Source: an uncultured Ulvibacter sp. (GTDB taxonomy: Bacteria; Bacteroidota; Bacteroidia; Flavobacteriales; Flavobacteriaceae). Taken from it: a stretch of 64,000 bases of DNA. This document shows positions 16,668 to 24,247 of this stretch, piece after piece. The DNA lies in assembly GCA_938041335.1 (NCBI GenBank), contig CALIAF010000039.1, forward strand, positions 26,340 through 90,339. Direction: 5' to 3'. The position numbers and the translations under genes were made by a program. A model generated the notes under the pieces. It was given only the letters and a program-made list of their open reading frames with translations. It was not told the origin of the DNA and made no database searches. Each line of letters begins with the position of its first letter. Positions within the stretch are counted from its first letter, which is position 1.

Positions 16668-18963
16668 AACGTTGCGAGTTTTTGTTCTAATAGGCGCCTT
16701 CTATTTATTAGGGCTGCTATCACTCGCCGCACAATCTTCAGATAAAATTCCGTTAGAAGATGCACTACAACTTATAGAAAATACCTATCAGATTAAATTT
16801 TCTTATGCAGACGAGGCGATTGGTGGTAAAAGTATTTCCTTACCAGATCTTACCAGTATGAGCAAGGATGAAATGGTGTATTGGTTGCAGTTTACAACCA
16901 ACTTAACTTTTGAGGTTCTGTCTGAGCGATACATTTCTATTTATCAAAGCAATAGTACCATAACAAACAATATTGAGGCACTTAGTGAAGTACAGATATT
17001 TCATTATCTGGCTCCAGGTATCGCAAAAAACATGGATGGAAGTGTTACGGTAAATCCATCATCATTGGGAATCTTGCCTGGGCTAATTGAGCCGGATGCC
17101 TTGCAAACTATTCAGGCGATACCAGGGATTTCAAGCGCAGAAGAGAAAATATCAAATATTAACGTTCGTGGTGGTACTCATGACCAGAATCTTTTTCTAT
17201 ATGAAGGGGTTAAAATGTATCAAACAGGGCACTTTTTTGGTTTGATATCTGGTTTTAATCCTTATTTAATAGACGAGGTAACCGTTTATAAGAATGTTTC
17301 TTCTGCACAGTTTTCAGAGGGTGTTTCATCTGTGATAGATATCAGCTTAAAAGATAATATCCAGGGGTCAAATCAATCTGGTGCAGGCCTCAATTTTGTA
17401 GCTGCAGATGCGTTTTCAAATTTTAAAATTTCAGAAGATACGAGACTTATGGTTTCTGGGAGAAGGTCCTTAACAGATGTTGCCTTTACGCCTACGTATA
17501 GTCAATATAGTAGTAGGATCTTTCAGGATTCTGATTTGTCTAATAATCCAATATACACCAGTATTGATAGTCAAGAAGATTTCTATTTTTATGATGCTTC
17601 TTTAAAAGTAGTACACGATTTTTCTCAGAATGATCAAGTAAGTGCCAATCTACTTTTTATGAATAATAGTTTAAGTTATTCTGAAGAAGCTGATACTTTG
17701 ACTTCATCAGAGTCATTAAATAGTGGTCTTGATCAAAGCACATATTTAGCTAGTTTGGGGTATGAGAAATCATTAAGCTCAAGATGGAACCTAAAAGCTC
17801 AAGTATTTGCAAATAGGTATGCATTAGCCGCTACAAATTTTGACGTAATTAATGAGCAGCGATTAATACAAGAGAATAGTGTTACCGAATATGGATTTAA
17901 ATTAGACTCCAAATACATGGTTTCTAAAACGCTGCAAAGCAAGTATGGATATCATTTTACTGAAACTGGGGTCGCCGATTTACAGGATGTTAATAGACCA
18001 GATTTTAGAAGATTCACGAGAAACATACTTCGTGTACATAGTTTGTATGGCGAATTGCAATTTACCTCAAAAGATGAACATAGAAAATTGAAAACGGGTG
18101 GTAGAGGGATGTATTATGAAAAATTTGATAATATACGTATAGAACCATTTGTTAATTTAAATTGGCAGCTTGATGAGGTGTTTTCTGTAGATATTGCTGC
18201 CGAAACTAAAAGTCAGACCACATCGCAAACGATTGATTTGCAAGACGATTTTTTAGGAATAGAAAAGAGACGATGGACATTAGCCGATGAAGAGGATAAT
18301 CCTATTGTAAGAGCTAAAAAGTTGTCTATGGGCGTAGGTTTTGGTAAGAAAAAACTAAACATTACTATGGAAGGCTATATTAAAAAAGTAGAAGGTATCT
18401 CGACACGAGGTCAAGCTTTTCAAGATCAATTTGAATTTGTCAAGGCTGTAGGTGATTATTCTGTAAAAGGTGTTGATGTATTAGTTCAGAAAAAATGGAA
18501 AGGTGTGACTAGTTGGTTTGGGTACTCTTACGCTAGAAACAAGTATGATTTTAAAGATTTGTTGCCTCCAGTTTTTCCTAACAACCTCGATATTAGCCAC
18601 ACGTTTAATGCGGCATTAACGTACAAAAGAAAAGGCTTACAAGTAGGACTTGGCGCTCATTATAACACAGGGAAGCCGTTTACAGCACCATTGCTAACCT
18701 CACCAGTGGTAGAGGGCGAGATCGTTTTTGACACCCCTAACTCTTCTAGATTGCCGGCCTATTTTAAACTAGATTTCTCTACTACTTATGCTTTTGATAT
18801 TTCAGAAAAAATAAGAGGCAGTATGGGAATCTCGATATGGAACATTCTAAATCGTGAGAATGTGGTGAATACCTATTATGTGTTAATTGACGAAACTCCA
18901 ACAATAGTGCAAAACAAAGCACTGGCTCTTACTCCTAACCTGAGCTTAAGAGTCTTCTTCTAA
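16660..18963 (+). CDS. TonB-dependent outer-membrane receptor with STN signalling domain
   Basis: 767 aa starting at a GTG that overlaps the fecR-like stop by 8 bases. A signal peptide (1-24, ending LAAQ) is followed by a secretin/TonB N-terminal short domain (about 28-95, IPLEDALQLIENTYQIKFSY), a plug domain (about 125-240, NINVRGGTHDQNLFLYEGV) and a 22-strand-type barrel ending in an aromatic residue (LRVFF). The N-terminal signalling domain and operon place it in the FecA-like trans-envelope regulators. No SusD partner is encoded beside it, so it is not a standard SusCD pair. The substrate is unknown; the divergent LamG lipoprotein could be an accessory surface protein. Confidence 0.9.
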   Translation: MNKTLRVFVLIGAFYLLGLLSLAAQSSDKIPLEDALQLIENTYQIKFSYADEAIGGKSISLPDLTSMSKDEMVYWLQFTTNLTFEVLSERYISIYQSNSTITNNIEALSEVQIFHYLAPGIAKNMDGSVTVNPSSLGILPGLIEPDALQTIQAIPGISSAEEKISNINVRGGTHDQNLFLYEGVKMYQTGHFFGLISGFNPYLIDEVTVYKNVSSAQFSEGVSSVIDISLKDNIQGSNQSGAGLNFVAADAFSNFKISEDTRLMVSGRRSLTDVAFTPTYSQYSSRIFQDSDLSNNPIYTSIDSQEDFYFYDASLKVVHDFSQNDQVSANLLFMNNSLSYSEEADTLTSSESLNSGLDQSTYLASLGYEKSLSSRWNLKAQVFANRYALAATNFDVINEQRLIQENSVTEYGFKLDSKYMVSKTLQSKYGYHFTETGVADLQDVNRPDFRRFTRNILRVHSLYGELQFTSKDEHRKLKTGGRGMYYEKFDNIRIEPFVNLNWQLDEVFSVDIAAETKSQTTSQTIDLQDDFLGIEKRRWTLADEEDNPIVRAKKLSMGVGFGKKKLNITMEGYIKKVEGISTRGQAFQDQFEFVKAVGDYSVKGVDVLVQKKWKGVTSWFGYSYARNKYDFKDLLPPVFPNNLDISHTFNAALTYKRKGLQVGLGAHYNTGKPFTAPLLTSPVVEGEIVFDTPNSSRLPAYFKLDFSTTYAFDISEKIRGSMGISIWNILNRENVVNTYYVLIDETPTIVQNKALALTPNLSLRVFF

Positions 18964-19151
18964 CTCAATCTCTTTTGTAGTACGTACTAACATCCCTATT
19001 TTTTCTTCGGAAATGTGACGCCTCCATAGCTGTGAAGCGACATAACGACAGGTGAAATCGTGCTATTTCGGTCAAAACGGCAGTAAAACAAGCTTGGAAT
19101 TATTCTTGACTAGAACTAAGCAACAAAGACATTAATTCTAAAAAAGATATT

Positions 19152-19577
19152 ATGAAAACACTACAAAACACAAATGCTTGGCTACCTGCAATTTTTGAAG
19201 ACTTATTAAAAGAGGGCAGAATTGATGCGCATACTGCAAAGAGTGCAACAAATAGAGTAAATATTATAGAGAACGAAAATGAGTTTTCACTACATGTTTT
19301 AGCGCCAGGTTTTTCAAAGATATCTTTTACTATTGAAGTGGAAAAAGACACTTTAGTAATCGCTGGACACAATGAAACAGCTGCAACTGCAGAAAAGGAA
19401 AGCCTAAAATTTACGCGTAAAGAATTTGCCGTAAAAGACTTTAAACGCAGCTTCACATTACCAGAAACGGTAGATGTAGAAGCAATTAAAGCAACTTACA
19501 AAAACGGAATTCTTGCAGTAAGCTTACCTAAAATGGAAGAAGTAGCAGCAAAGAAAAAAATGGTTGAGATTTCGTAA
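19152..19577 (+). CDS. Small heat-shock protein, Hsp20/alpha-crystallin family
   Basis: 141 aa. The alpha-crystallin domain covers about 35-130, with FSLHVLAPGFSKISFTIEVE and the closing motif ATYKNGILAVSLPK, followed by a short C-terminal tail. ATP-independent holdase that binds unfolding proteins. It stands alone, ends in a perfect hairpin terminator and is preceded by 188 bp without a gene that contains the palindrome TAGTACGTACTA (18978-18989). No CIRCE-like operator was seen. Confidence 0.93.
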   Translation: MKTLQNTNAWLPAIFEDLLKEGRIDAHTAKSATNRVNIIENENEFSLHVLAPGFSKISFTIEVEKDTLVIAGHNETAATAEKESLKFTRKEFAVKDFKRSFTLPETVDVEAIKATYKNGILAVSLPKMEEVAAKKKMVEIS

Positions 19578-19611
19578 CACGAAATCTATATTTGGTTGGT
19601 TAGTTTAGTGG

Positions 19612-19643
19612 CCGTGCATTAACAATTGATGCACGGTTTTTTT
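19612..19643. terminator. Rho-independent terminator after hsp20
   Basis: The stem CCGTGCAT / ATGCACGG (19612-19619 and 19629-19636) with a 9-base loop is followed by seven T on the plus strand, ending the small heat-shock gene. A weaker GATTTCG/CGAAATC hairpin surrounds the stop codon itself. Confidence 0.9.
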
Positions 19644-19651
19644 ATTGGTCG

Positions 19652-20437
19652 TCAATCTATATTTATTAAAATATTTTCGATTCGAATGATGTCTTTTCTG
19701 CTGGCTAGCTTCATGGTCTTTACAAATAGATGGTCATGATTGATCTCAATTTCTAGACCCTCTTGATTTTCAAACAATTTAAGCAGTTTGTTTATTTTTA
19801 ACACATCGTAACCTTTTTCAAAAGTGAAAGACTCATAATCTGTTAAGGTTAAATCATCATCTTTTCTAAACCTGTCAAATATCTTTTCGGTTGTAGATTT
19901 TTCTCTCAGATAATAATGCCCTTTTATATCTGTTATCTTTTTCCAAAACATTAAATGAGACTCTTTATAGTCCTCATCATAATAGGTATGTGCGTGCAAC
20001 TCAGGAGCTGGCAAGATCAGTATGCCGTTGTTAAACGAAAATGGGTTCGAATACGACCAACCATCATATCGTTTTAAAATTTTAGTATTTCTGAAAATAT
20101 CAATTTGTAGTTCCGAAAGTTCCAGACGTTTATAGTCTTTACTTTCTCTAAGGTAATTAATGGCAGTTTCGGCTTGTCTTTCATCATCTGTAAGAAGCTT
20201 TTCTAAGTCTGCCTAAGGCATTGGTCTATTCTCATTGTCGTGAGCAATCCAATGTCCAGATTCTGCCTCAGCTAATGTTATTTTTGCTCCTGTTTCTGGA
20301 TCATAAATAAATTCATCTTTTAAGCTTTCTTTTAACTTTCGTTCATACTCTTTTCGTTCGGCTGTTTCTGGTTTGAACATCACGTATAGGAAAAAAATTA
20401 TCGCTATTCCACCAATAATAAATAAGAAAGTAATCAA
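19652..20437 (-). pseudogene. Membrane-anchored protein gene split by an in-frame amber codon
   Basis: Reading from a TTG at 20437, 74 codons give a protein with one N-terminal membrane span (FLFIIGGIAIIFFLYVMF) and end at TAG (20215-20213). In the same frame the reading continues without interruption for 187 further codons to 19652 (ADLEKLLTDDERQAETAIN..., ending RIENILINID). The two parts together make a 261-residue protein of uniform composition, so this looks like one gene with a single nonsense mutation. Alternatives are amber suppression or a real short membrane protein plus a remnant. The family was not recognised. It follows rluF by 3 bases, in the same frame. Confidence 0.7.
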
Positions 20438-20440
20438 TAG

Positions 20441-21307
20441 TTAGTTTTTAGTAGTGTCTCTGCCACGTCTTCTTCCTGGATTGTCTAATCTTGATTCTCT
20501 TGTTGGAACCTGATTTCTGGGGCGGTTTCTATTGGCATCGCCAGTTTTTCTTTTATGATCTTGCACATCTACAAAAGAGTCATTTTCACTCTTGGCTACT
20601 GCATCTTTTAAGCCTTGTAGTTCTTCTTTGGTTAAATCTCGCCATTCTCCATAAGGGAGCTCGCCCAATTCTATGTTCATAATGCGTTCGCGTTTTAAGG
20701 CTTCTACCTCATAGTCAAGATATTCACACATACGGCGAATTTGCCTGTTGAGTCCTTGCACCAGTATTATTCTAAACACAAACCGACTTACTTGCTCTAC
20801 AAAGCATTTTTTTGTGGTGGTTTCCAGTTCGTCCAGCGGTACCCCATTGCCCATTCTTCTAATAAACTCTGAAGTAATGGGTCTGTCTACTTTTACAAAG
20901 TATTCTTTCTCGTGACTATTACCAGCACGTAATATTTTGTTTACAATATCACCGTCATTGGTCATTAATAATAGGCCTTCACTGGGTTTGTCTAGACGAC
21001 CTACGTGAAAAACACGTTCTTTGTGACCTATAAATTCTACTACATTTCCTTCAACTCTTAAGTCTGTAGTACACGTAATCCCAACGGGTTTATTAAGTGC
21101 GATATAAACAAGGTTATTATTTTCAGTAATTAAATTACCTTCTACATGTATCTCATCATCTGGCATCGCGCGATCACCTAGTTGAACAGGTTTTCCATTT
21201 AAAGTCACTTTTCCCTCTTCAATGAGCTTATCTGCTTGCCTGCGCGAACAGTAGCCACTGTCGCTTATTGCTTTATTTAGTCTTGTAGAATCTGGGTGAT
21301 GTGCCAT
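20441..21307 (-). CDS. rluF: 23S rRNA pseudouridine synthase RluF-like
   Basis: 288 aa. An N-terminal S4 RNA-binding domain (RLNKAISDSGYCSRRQADKL, about 8-27) is followed by the RsuA-family catalytic domain with Asp in GRLDKPSEGLLLMTNDGD, then FRIILVQGLNRQIRRMCEYL and a YGEWRDLTKEEL end as in RluF. A basic, low-complexity tail rich in R, N and G (about 240-288) is extra to the core. It converts uridine to pseudouridine in 23S rRNA (RluF acts at U2604 in E. coli). A TATCTTTG promoter element lies only 5 bases before the start codon. Confidence 0.9.
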   Translation of the reverse strand: MAHHPDSTRLNKAISDSGYCSRRQADKLIEEGKVTLNGKPVQLGDRAMPDDEIHVEGNLITENNNLVYIALNKPVGITCTTDLRVEGNVVEFIGHKERVFHVGRLDKPSEGLLLMTNDGDIVNKILRAGNSHEKEYFVKVDRPITSEFIRRMGNGVPLDELETTTKKCFVEQVSRFVFRIILVQGLNRQIRRMCEYLDYEVEALKRERIMNIELGELPYGEWRDLTKEELQGLKDAVAKSENDSFVDVQDHKRKTGDANRNRPRNQVPTRESRLDNPGRRRGRDTTKN

Positions 21308-21311
21308 GGTG

Positions 21312-21319
21312 CAAAGATA
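21312..21319 (-). promoter_or_regulatory. -7 promoter element directly before rluF
   Basis: Minus-strand TATCTTTG (TAnnTTTG) ends 4 bases from the rluF ATG, so the transcript would start at or within a base or two of the start codon, implying a leaderless mRNA. Confidence 0.5.
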
Positions 21320-21357
21320 GTATAATGGTGATGAGATTGTGGAGACGTAAATTTAAT

Positions 21358-21771
21358 TCATATTTCTTCTTTACAAATACGGCCGTCTACTCTCATATAG
21401 TTTTCTTCATCAATGGCACAAACAGATTTAAAATAGAAACATTCGCCTTCTATATATTTTTTCTGAACATAAATACCACCCATATTATTGATCTTTTTAG
21501 ATACCTCATCTATTTCACCATTTAAATCTTCATTGAATTTTAAGATATAGGTGCAATCGTCAATCCATGATAATGTTGTGTACAATGTATTGTTATCGTC
21601 ATAATATTCTTCTTGTACATTATTAGTTCGGCTAATTTCATATTCATACTCAACTCCATCTAATTCACTTACAATATAAAAAACACCTTCTTTAAAATCT
21701 TTGCATTCTAAATTTTGGGAAAACAACGAATGGCAAAATAGTATACTTAAAACGATTAATAATTTATTCAT
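21358..21771 (-). CDS. Small secreted protein, unknown function
   Basis: 137 aa with a clear Sec signal peptide (MNKLLIVLSILFCHSLFSQ). The mature part of about 118 residues is acidic, with four or more cysteines and a beta-rich pattern (EYEYEISRTNNVQEEYYDD). It resembles small flavobacterial secreted hypotheticals in which CKDFKEG follows the signal, but I cannot name a function. It is placed between uvrB and rluF with its own spacing, so likely monocistronic. Confidence 0.65.
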   Translation of the reverse strand: MNKLLIVLSILFCHSLFSQNLECKDFKEGVFYIVSELDGVEYEYEISRTNNVQEEYYDDNNTLYTTLSWIDDCTYILKFNEDLNGEIDEVSKKINNMGGIYVQKKYIEGECFYFKSVCAIDEENYMRVDGRICKEEI

Positions 21772-21836
21772 TTTTATGTTTTAAAATTAAGCACTAGAAT
21801 TAGGTTATCGATGACTAAGATAAATACTATTATAGC

Positions 21837-23840
21837 TTATGCTTTATCTGCCAGCTCCTTCTGCCAGCTCTTAATCTTATCCCGCAATTTCGCTGCCATC
21901 ATAAAGTCAAGTTCCTTCGCCGCTGTTTCCATGGCTTTTCTGGTATCTCGTATTTTCTTTTCTATTTGTGGCTTGGTCAAATACTCATTTTCTGCAGATT
22001 CTGCAGCTAGACTTTCTGCGGTTTCAATAATGTAAGCGTTTTTTTTGCTATTTGATAAAGCATTATCAAAAGACTTTTTAATCTGGGTAGGCGTAATGTT
22101 ATTTGCGGTATTGTAAGCAATTTGCTTTTCACGTTTGTAGTCTGTAGCATCCATAGTGAGTTGCATACTGCGAGTAATCTTATCTGCATACATAATTGCT
22201 CGCCCATTTAGGTTACGAGCGGCACGACCTACCGTTTGTGTAAGCGAACGATGACTTCTTAAAAAGCCTTCTTTATCTGCATCTAGAATGGCCACAAGGC
22301 TTACCTCTGGCAAATCCAGTCCTTCTCTTAATAAGTTCACACCTACCAGCACATCAAAAACACCCATACGCAGATCTTGCATAATCTCTACGCGCTCTAA
22401 GGTGTCTACATCACTGTGTATGTACCTCGTTCTCACCTGTACTCTTGTGAGGTATTTAGTGAGTTCTTCTGCCATACGCTTAGTCAGCGTTGTCACTAGA
22501 ACACGTTCATCTTTTTCTACGCGTATTTGTATTTCTTCTAATAAGTCATCAATCTGATTCAAACTGGGTCTAACCTCTATGGGAGGATCTAATAACCCCG
22601 TTGGTCTAATAATTTGCTCTACAAATACACCGCCCGTTTTTTCTAGTTCGTAGTCAGCCGGAGTCGCACTCACAAAGATCACTTGGTTTTGTAGTAGCTC
22701 AAACTCTTCTTTCTTTAAAGGTCTATTGTCCATAGCCGCCGGAAGCCTAAATCCGTATTCTACTAGGTTCTCTTTTCTAGATCTATCACCACCATACATC
22801 GCACCTACTTGCGGGATAGAAACGTGACTTTCATCTACCACCATTAAATAATCTTCCGGAAAATAATCTAGCAAACAGAAAGGTCGCGTACCTGGCAATC
22901 GTTTGTCTAAATAACGAGAATAGTTCTCAATACCACTGCAGTAGCCTAGTTCTCTGATCATTTCTAGATCAAAAGTAGTGCGTTCTTCTAGTCGTTTTGC
23001 TTCTAGGTGTTTTCCTATTTCTTTAAAGTAATCTACTTGTTTTACAAGGTCTTGCTGTATTTCCCAGATGGCATCTTTTAAAACATCTGGCGATGTCACA
23101 AACATATTTGCAGGATAAATAGTGAGCCGATCGTATTTTTCAATCACCTCATTATTTTCTGGATTGAAAGCTTCTATTTCTTCAATTTCATCACCAAAAA
23201 AGTGAATTCTAAATGCGTGGTCTGCATAACTAGGGAATACATCTAAGGTGTCTCCCTTAATTCTGAAACGCCCATGGCTAAACTCAGCCTCCGTCCTTGA
23301 ATACAAGCTATGTACGAGTTGGTGTAATAATTTTGTTCTCGAAATAACCTGCCCAGCTTCTAACGAAATCACACTTTTCTTAAACTCTTGAGGATTCCCA
23401 ATACCATAAATACACGATACAGATGCCACCACAATCACATCTCTACGTCCCGAAAGTAGGGCAGAAGTCGTGCTCAATCGCATCACTTCTATCTCTTCAT
23501 TAATAGAAAGGTCTTTCTCTATGTAGGTCCCACTAGAAGGTATAAATGCTTCTGGCTGGTAGTAATCATAATAAGAAACATAATACTCCACAGCATTTTC
23601 TGGAAAGAGATTTTTAAACTCGGTATACAGCTGTGCAGCCAGGGTTTTATTATGTGCAAGGACCAAAGTGGGTTTTTGCACTTTTTCTATCACATTGGCC
23701 ACGGTAAATGTTTTACCACTACCCGTAACTCCTAGAAGGGTTTGGTATTTTTCTTCAGACTCAATGCCTGTAACGAGTGCTTTTATAGCCTCGGGTTGGT
23801 CTCCGGTAGGTGAAAATTCTGAAACAATGTTAAACTTCAT
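21837..23840 (-). CDS. uvrB: UvrABC system protein B
   Basis: 667 aa, standard length. Walker A GVTGSGKT is at 37-44, the damage-probing beta-hairpin at YYDYYQPEAFIPSSGTYIE (about 92-110), the Walker B-like box in MVVDESHVSIPQ, helicase motifs V/VI in LLREGLDLPEVSL and TQTVGRAARN, and the C-terminal UVR domain (about 628-663) that contacts UvrC. UvrB verifies damage in nucleotide-excision repair. Monocistronic, followed on its upstream side by about 400 bp without genes. Confidence 0.96.
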   Translation of the reverse strand: MKFNIVSEFSPTGDQPEAIKALVTGIESEEKYQTLLGVTGSGKTFTVANVIEKVQKPTLVLAHNKTLAAQLYTEFKNLFPENAVEYYVSYYDYYQPEAFIPSSGTYIEKDLSINEEIEVMRLSTTSALLSGRRDVIVVASVSCIYGIGNPQEFKKSVISLEAGQVISRTKLLHQLVHSLYSRTEAEFSHGRFRIKGDTLDVFPSYADHAFRIHFFGDEIEEIEAFNPENNEVIEKYDRLTIYPANMFVTSPDVLKDAIWEIQQDLVKQVDYFKEIGKHLEAKRLEERTTFDLEMIRELGYCSGIENYSRYLDKRLPGTRPFCLLDYFPEDYLMVVDESHVSIPQVGAMYGGDRSRKENLVEYGFRLPAAMDNRPLKKEEFELLQNQVIFVSATPADYELEKTGGVFVEQIIRPTGLLDPPIEVRPSLNQIDDLLEEIQIRVEKDERVLVTTLTKRMAEELTKYLTRVQVRTRYIHSDVDTLERVEIMQDLRMGVFDVLVGVNLLREGLDLPEVSLVAILDADKEGFLRSHRSLTQTVGRAARNLNGRAIMYADKITRSMQLTMDATDYKREKQIAYNTANNITPTQIKKSFDNALSNSKKNAYIIETAESLAAESAENEYLTKPQIEKKIRDTRKAMETAAKELDFMMAAKLRDKIKSWQKELADKA

Positions 23841-24247
23841 AAACGATTACCAATTAACTTCTCTAATGTTGCATATAAATTGTTTCTATTTAACTTTCTA
23901 TTCGTTAAATAATAATTCCGTAACCAATGTTATGCAATGATTTTTTGCTTCTATAAACTTAAAAATAATTCAATTTATTTATACAAAATTTAAAAAGCAA
24001 ATAGGTACAACAAAAATAAGGATTATTTCTACGGAAATGTGCTGCATTGACAAGAGCTTAACAGAAATGGAAAAAGATCGCTTCGCTGTTCGAAGATAGA
24101 ATATAGACCGCTTCGCTGATAGAAAAAAATACTACTATTCTAAAATCGAGCCCCTTGTCACACTGAGCGCTTCGAAGGGCAACAATCGCGAAATACTATA
24201 AATACAAATAACTATTTTACGTAACGACCCAAGACCCATGACCACTT
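23841..24247. other. 407-bp gene-free region with short repeats
   Basis: No gene is supported. It contains two copies of GA(T/C)CGCTTCGCTG, at 24076-24088 and 24106-24118 (30 bp apart, each near a GATAGAA-type segment), and a REP-like copy at 24153-24179 (CTTGTCACACTGAGCGCTTC followed by GAAGGG). A CTACGGAAAT variant of the window-wide ATTTCCGAAG motif lies at about 24032. The 5' part is AT-rich and probably contains the uvrB promoter. Confidence 0.6.

Noticed and set aside
18978..18989. TAGTACGTACTA palindrome upstream of hsp20 as a heat-shock operator
   Set aside because: It is closer to the end of the TonB receptor gene and does not resemble CIRCE or other known heat-shock operators; kept only as a note.
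20044..20054. GGTTCGAATAC, resembling a tRNA T-loop
   Set aside because: It lies inside the continuing coding frame of the amber-split gene, and no acceptor, D or anticodon stems can be drawn around it.
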